Positions 4,669-6,882 of a stretch of DNA of 6,882 nt are shown one piece after another. Origin of the DNA: G020348385 sp964410125 (GTDB taxonomy: Bacteria > Acidobacteriota > Aminicenantia > Aminicenantales > Aminicenantaceae). The stretch covers positions 1 to 6,882 of the forward strand of contig CAYPGQ010000172.1 of NCBI GenBank assembly GCA_964410125.1, written 5' to 3'. The notes beneath the pieces were generated by a model. The model was not told the origin of the DNA and did no database searches. It worked only from the letters and a program-made list of their open reading frames with translations. Position numbers and translations under genes: made by a program. Within the stretch, counting starts at the first letter, position 1, and every line of letters starts with the position of its first letter.

Positions 4669-5596
4669 AGGACAGAAAGTCGGGAAATACGAAATTGTCC
4701 GTTCACTGGGAAGCGGGGGGTTTGGATCTGTTTTTCTCGCCAAAGACACCTGGCTAAACATATTGGTGGCGATCAAGGTTCCGCATAAACAGTCCATCGA
4801 GCTGTTTAAACTACTCAAAGAGCCTCGCCTCCAGGCCGCGCTCAATCACCCCAACATCGTTCGTATGCTTGCGGCTGAAAAGGAGAACAAGGTTTTTTTT
4901 ATGGTGATGGAATATATCAAAGGCTTGACCATGGAAAAAATCTTGGATAAGGAAAAAATTCTCGATTTTGAAACTGCAAACGAATACATCATCCAGATTG
5001 CTGACGCTGTCAATCATGCCCATAATAACAAGATCGTACACCGCGACTTGAGACCATCGAACATCATCCTTTCGGAGGAAGAGAAGATAAAAATCACAGA
5101 TTTTGGAACATCCGTTTGGTTGAACAATGTTCCGTATGCCTCTACTCGGATCGGGTCTCCACCTTACATGTCTCCTGAACAGTTTATGGGAAAGGCAACG
5201 TTTCGGTCGGATATCTATTCGATCGGGTGTATTTTCTACGAGATGCTCATAGGCAGGCCACCTATTTTTGACCCGGATCCGTTTAAAATCCTGGAGAAGG
5301 CACAAAAGGGACAAATCACGCCCCCTCGGCTCAAAAACAACAAGATTCCGAAGGAAATCGAAAAAATTATCATGAAATGTCTTGCTTTGAAACTGGAAGA
5401 CAGGTATGAAAAAGCCAACGGGATTATCAGAGACCTTGCCCTTTACAAAGGGAAAGATTCTGCTAAATCCGAACTGGATGAAATTAGAGCAAGAATTAGG
5501 GCACGGCAGCGGAAAAAAACCGATCTGTGTTGGAATTGCCGGAGGCCTTTGCCACATAAGGAAAAGATCTGTCCCTACTGTGGAGAATCTATCTGA
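4658..5596 (+). CDS. Soluble Ser/Thr protein kinase with C-terminal zinc ribbon
   Basis: This 312-residue Hanks-type kinase begins at ATG 4658, inside the last codons of the rsmE remnant. The longer upstream frame lacks kinase homology. Visible motifs are the glycine loop LGSGGFGSV (17-25), Lys40 in VAIK, the probable helix-C Glu55, the catalytic loop HRDLRPSN (128-135) with Asp130, DFG (148-150), the activation segment end MSPEQ (171-175), SDIYSIG with Asp185, and Arg249. The usual Lys two after the catalytic Asp is Arg132 here, a rare but not necessarily inactivating change. After a charged helical linker (265-288) comes a C4 zinc ribbon: Cys291-x2-Cys294 and Cys305-x2-Cys308. There are no membrane segments or extracellular sensor, unlike PknB-type kinases, so it acts in the cytoplasm. 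Its substrate is unknown; the zinc ribbon may bind a partner or nucleic acid. Confidence 0.92.
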   Translation: MFLKGQKVGKYEIVRSLGSGGFGSVFLAKDTWLNILVAIKVPHKQSIELFKLLKEPRLQAALNHPNIVRMLAAEKENKVFFMVMEYIKGLTMEKILDKEKILDFETANEYIIQIADAVNHAHNNKIVHRDLRPSNIILSEEEKIKITDFGTSVWLNNVPYASTRIGSPPYMSPEQFMGKATFRSDIYSIGCIFYEMLIGRPPIFDPDPFKILEKAQKGQITPPRLKNNKIPKEIEKIIMKCLALKLEDRYEKANGIIRDLALYKGKDSAKSELDEIRARIRARQRKKTDLCWNCRRPLPHKEKICPYCGESI

Positions 5597-5606
5597 GGTA
5601 GGATGT

Positions 5607-5635
5607 TTGACTTGGGAATACAATTGCGATAATAT
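5607..5635 (+). promoter_or_regulatory. Candidate sigma70 promoter for ilvE
   Basis: TTGACT (5607-5612) serves as -35. It is followed by GATAAT at 5628-5633 (15-bp spacer) or TAATAT at 5630-5635 (17-bp spacer) as -10. It lies in the 85-bp gap between the kinase stop and ilvE, so ilvE and pilT can be transcribed apart from the genes upstream. Confidence 0.5.
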
Positions 5636-5681
5636 GAATTCCCCGCATGTCGAAACGAAGAAATTGCACGAGGAGTGATGG

Positions 5682-6608
5682 ATGAACCCTTTTAGTCAAA
5701 ACGGGAAAGTTTGGATGAACGGAAAACTCATCCCTTGGGGAGAGGCAAATATACATGTTGCCGCCCATGTCATTCATTACGGAACATCCCTGTTCGAAGG
5801 ATTCAGAGCTTATGACACACCCAAGGGGAGCGCGATCTTCCAACTCCAAGCGCACACAAGAAGGCTTTATAATTCGTGCAAAATGTACCGTATGGATATT
5901 CCATATACTCAGGAAGAGTTTAACTCGGCTGTGATCGCCACCGTGAAGGCGAATAACCTTCCCTCTTGTTACATAAGACCGATCATATACCGTGGTTTTG
6001 GGACATTAGGGGTTGATCCCTTTCCATGTCCGGTAGATTGTGCTATTCTTGTCTGGAAATGGGGACAATACTTGGGAGATGAGGCTTTGGAAAAAGGAGT
6101 GGATGTGAGGGTTTCTTCCTGGCAGAGGATGGCACCCAATACATTTCCTGCTTTGGCAAAATCCGGAGCTAATTATATGAATTCCCAGTTGATCAAAATG
6201 GAAGCCTTGACAGAAGGTTATGCGGAGGGGATAGCCCTAAACGTGCGGGGCCATGTCAGTGAAGGGAGCGGAGAGAACATCTTTTTAGTATACGATGGTA
6301 TTGTTCAAACTCCCCCTCTATCCTCTTCCATCCTTCCAGGAATAACGCGAGCAACCGTCATTCAACTTTTTAAAGACCTGAAAATCCCTATTGTCGAAGA
6401 CACCATACCCAGAGAAATGCTGTACATCGCTGAAGAAGTCTTTTTCACCGGATCCGCTGCTGAGATCACACCGATAAGGTCGATCGATAAAATAACAATA
6501 GGCTCCGGGGAGAGAGGCCCGATCACAAAACGTCTTCAGGAAGAGTTTTTTGCCTATATAAACGGAGAAAGAGAAGATAGGTACAATTGGCTTACCTATG
6601 TAAAATAG
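5682..6608 (+). CDS. ilvE: Branched-chain amino acid aminotransferase
   Basis: This is a 308-residue PLP enzyme of fold type IV, almost the same length as E. coli IlvE. It reversibly transfers the amino group between glutamate and the keto acids of leucine, isoleucine and valine, the last step of their synthesis. Recognisable family stretches are HYGTSLFEGFRAY (32-44), HTRRLYNSCKMY (58-69), YIRPIIYRG (97-105), SSWQRMAPNTFPALAKSGANY (split by the PLP-binding Lys160), SEGSGENIF (193-201), LPGITR (218-223), FFTGSAAEITPIRSID (254-269) and GPITKRLQEEFF (279-290). The start at ATG 5682 has GAGGAG six bases upstream. No frame damage is seen. The related D-amino-acid transaminase and ADC lyase are less likely given the GTAAEITP-type signature. 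It is followed 21 bp later by pilT, with no terminator between them. Confidence 0.95.
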   Translation: MNPFSQNGKVWMNGKLIPWGEANIHVAAHVIHYGTSLFEGFRAYDTPKGSAIFQLQAHTRRLYNSCKMYRMDIPYTQEEFNSAVIATVKANNLPSCYIRPIIYRGFGTLGVDPFPCPVDCAILVWKWGQYLGDEALEKGVDVRVSSWQRMAPNTFPALAKSGANYMNSQLIKMEALTEGYAEGIALNVRGHVSEGSGENIFLVYDGIVQTPPLSSSILPGITRATVIQLFKDLKIPIVEDTIPREMLYIAEEVFFTGSAAEITPIRSIDKITIGSGERGPITKRLQEEFFAYINGEREDRYNWLTYVK

Positions 6609-6629
6609 GAAAATGTTAGGGAGGTAATT

Positions 6630-6882
6630 ATGGATATCGATGAATTTTTGAAAGTCGCTATAGAAAGCGATGCATCCGACCTTCACATAAAAGCCGGAAA
6701 CTATCCGATTATCCGGATTCACGGGAAACTCCAGCCACTCACACAGTTTCCTCGGCTCAGTCCAAACAACACCTTTGAGCTGGCCAATCAGGTGCTGAAT
6801 GAACACCAAAAGGAAAAATTGAATACCGACCTGGACATCGATTTGGCTTACAGCCTCCCTGGTTTTGGCCGTTTCCGAGGGA
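6630..6882 (+). CDS. pilT: Twitching motility ATPase PilT, N-terminal part
   Basis: The ATG at 6630 follows GGGAGG (6619-6624), and 84 codons are present before the right edge. The sequence reads MDIDEFLKVAIESDASDLHI, then KAGNYPIIRIHGKLQPL and DLDIDLAYSLPGFGRFR. This is the PAS-like N-terminal domain of PilT/GspE retraction ATPases, with the family's SDASDLHI...G..P..RI.G.L opening. The Walker motifs would lie beyond the window. PilT is a hexameric cytoplasmic motor that disassembles type IV pili during twitching motility and DNA uptake. PilU is a close paralogue and cannot be excluded from the fragment. Its location directly after ilvE suggests one transcript, but the two functions are unrelated. 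Confidence 0.85.
   Translation, partial: MDIDEFLKVAIESDASDLHIKAGNYPIIRIHGKLQPLTQFPRLSPNNTFELANQVLNEHQKEKLNTDLDIDLAYSLPGFGRFRG

Noticed and set aside
4811..5623. 270-codon minus-strand open frame
   Set aside because: It is entirely antisense to the Ser/Thr kinase, whose motifs are unmistakable; the antisense product shows no family features.
6318..6809. 163-codon minus-strand open frame
   Set aside because: It is antisense to the ilvE 3' end and the pilT start, both clearly coding on the plus strand.

Overview
The window looks like a bacterial chromosome segment of moderately low G+C carrying a compact integrative element. The flanking genes (universal stress protein, histidine kinase, RsmE, a soluble Ser/Thr kinase with a C-terminal zinc ribbon, a 308-residue class IV aminotransferase and PilT) suit a Gram-negative or deep-branching phylum such as Acidobacteriota/Aminicenantes or Desulfobacterota. 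That placement is a guess from gene style, not a determination.

Left flank (1-1179, minus strand): the first 20 codons of a UspA-family protein run off the left edge (ATG at 61). Upstream of it, also on the minus strand, is a short histidine kinase (315-1055) with a complete HisKA/HATPase core but no sensor region.

Element (about 1180-4155, plus strand): a near-perfect direct repeat (11 bp, then 5 more bp after a 2-bp gap) brackets about 3 kb and is a good attL/attR candidate. Inside the left end are a terminator-like hairpin, a tandem 12-bp repeat, a good sigma70-type promoter and a leader of about 135 nt with two long complementary pairings that would form a pseudoknot. A tight row of five small unrecognised genes follows (97, 80, 44, 89 and 58 codons), most with strong ribosome binding sites or overlapping starts. 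The last overlaps a 469-residue tyrosine recombinase whose first ~52 residues resemble an excisionase/MerR-type DNA-binding domain. A terminator overlaps the right-end repeat.

Right flank (4198-6882, plus strand): rsmE is degraded by an internal deletion and two frame changes. A Ser/Thr protein kinase starts inside its last codons, ilvE has its own promoter, and pilT is cut by the right edge. The element therefore sits between divergently oriented host genes. The small genes are either cargo or element-maintenance functions; none can be assigned from sequence alone. The most unusual points are the Xis-like/integrase fusion, the structured leader and the decayed rsmE next to the insertion.
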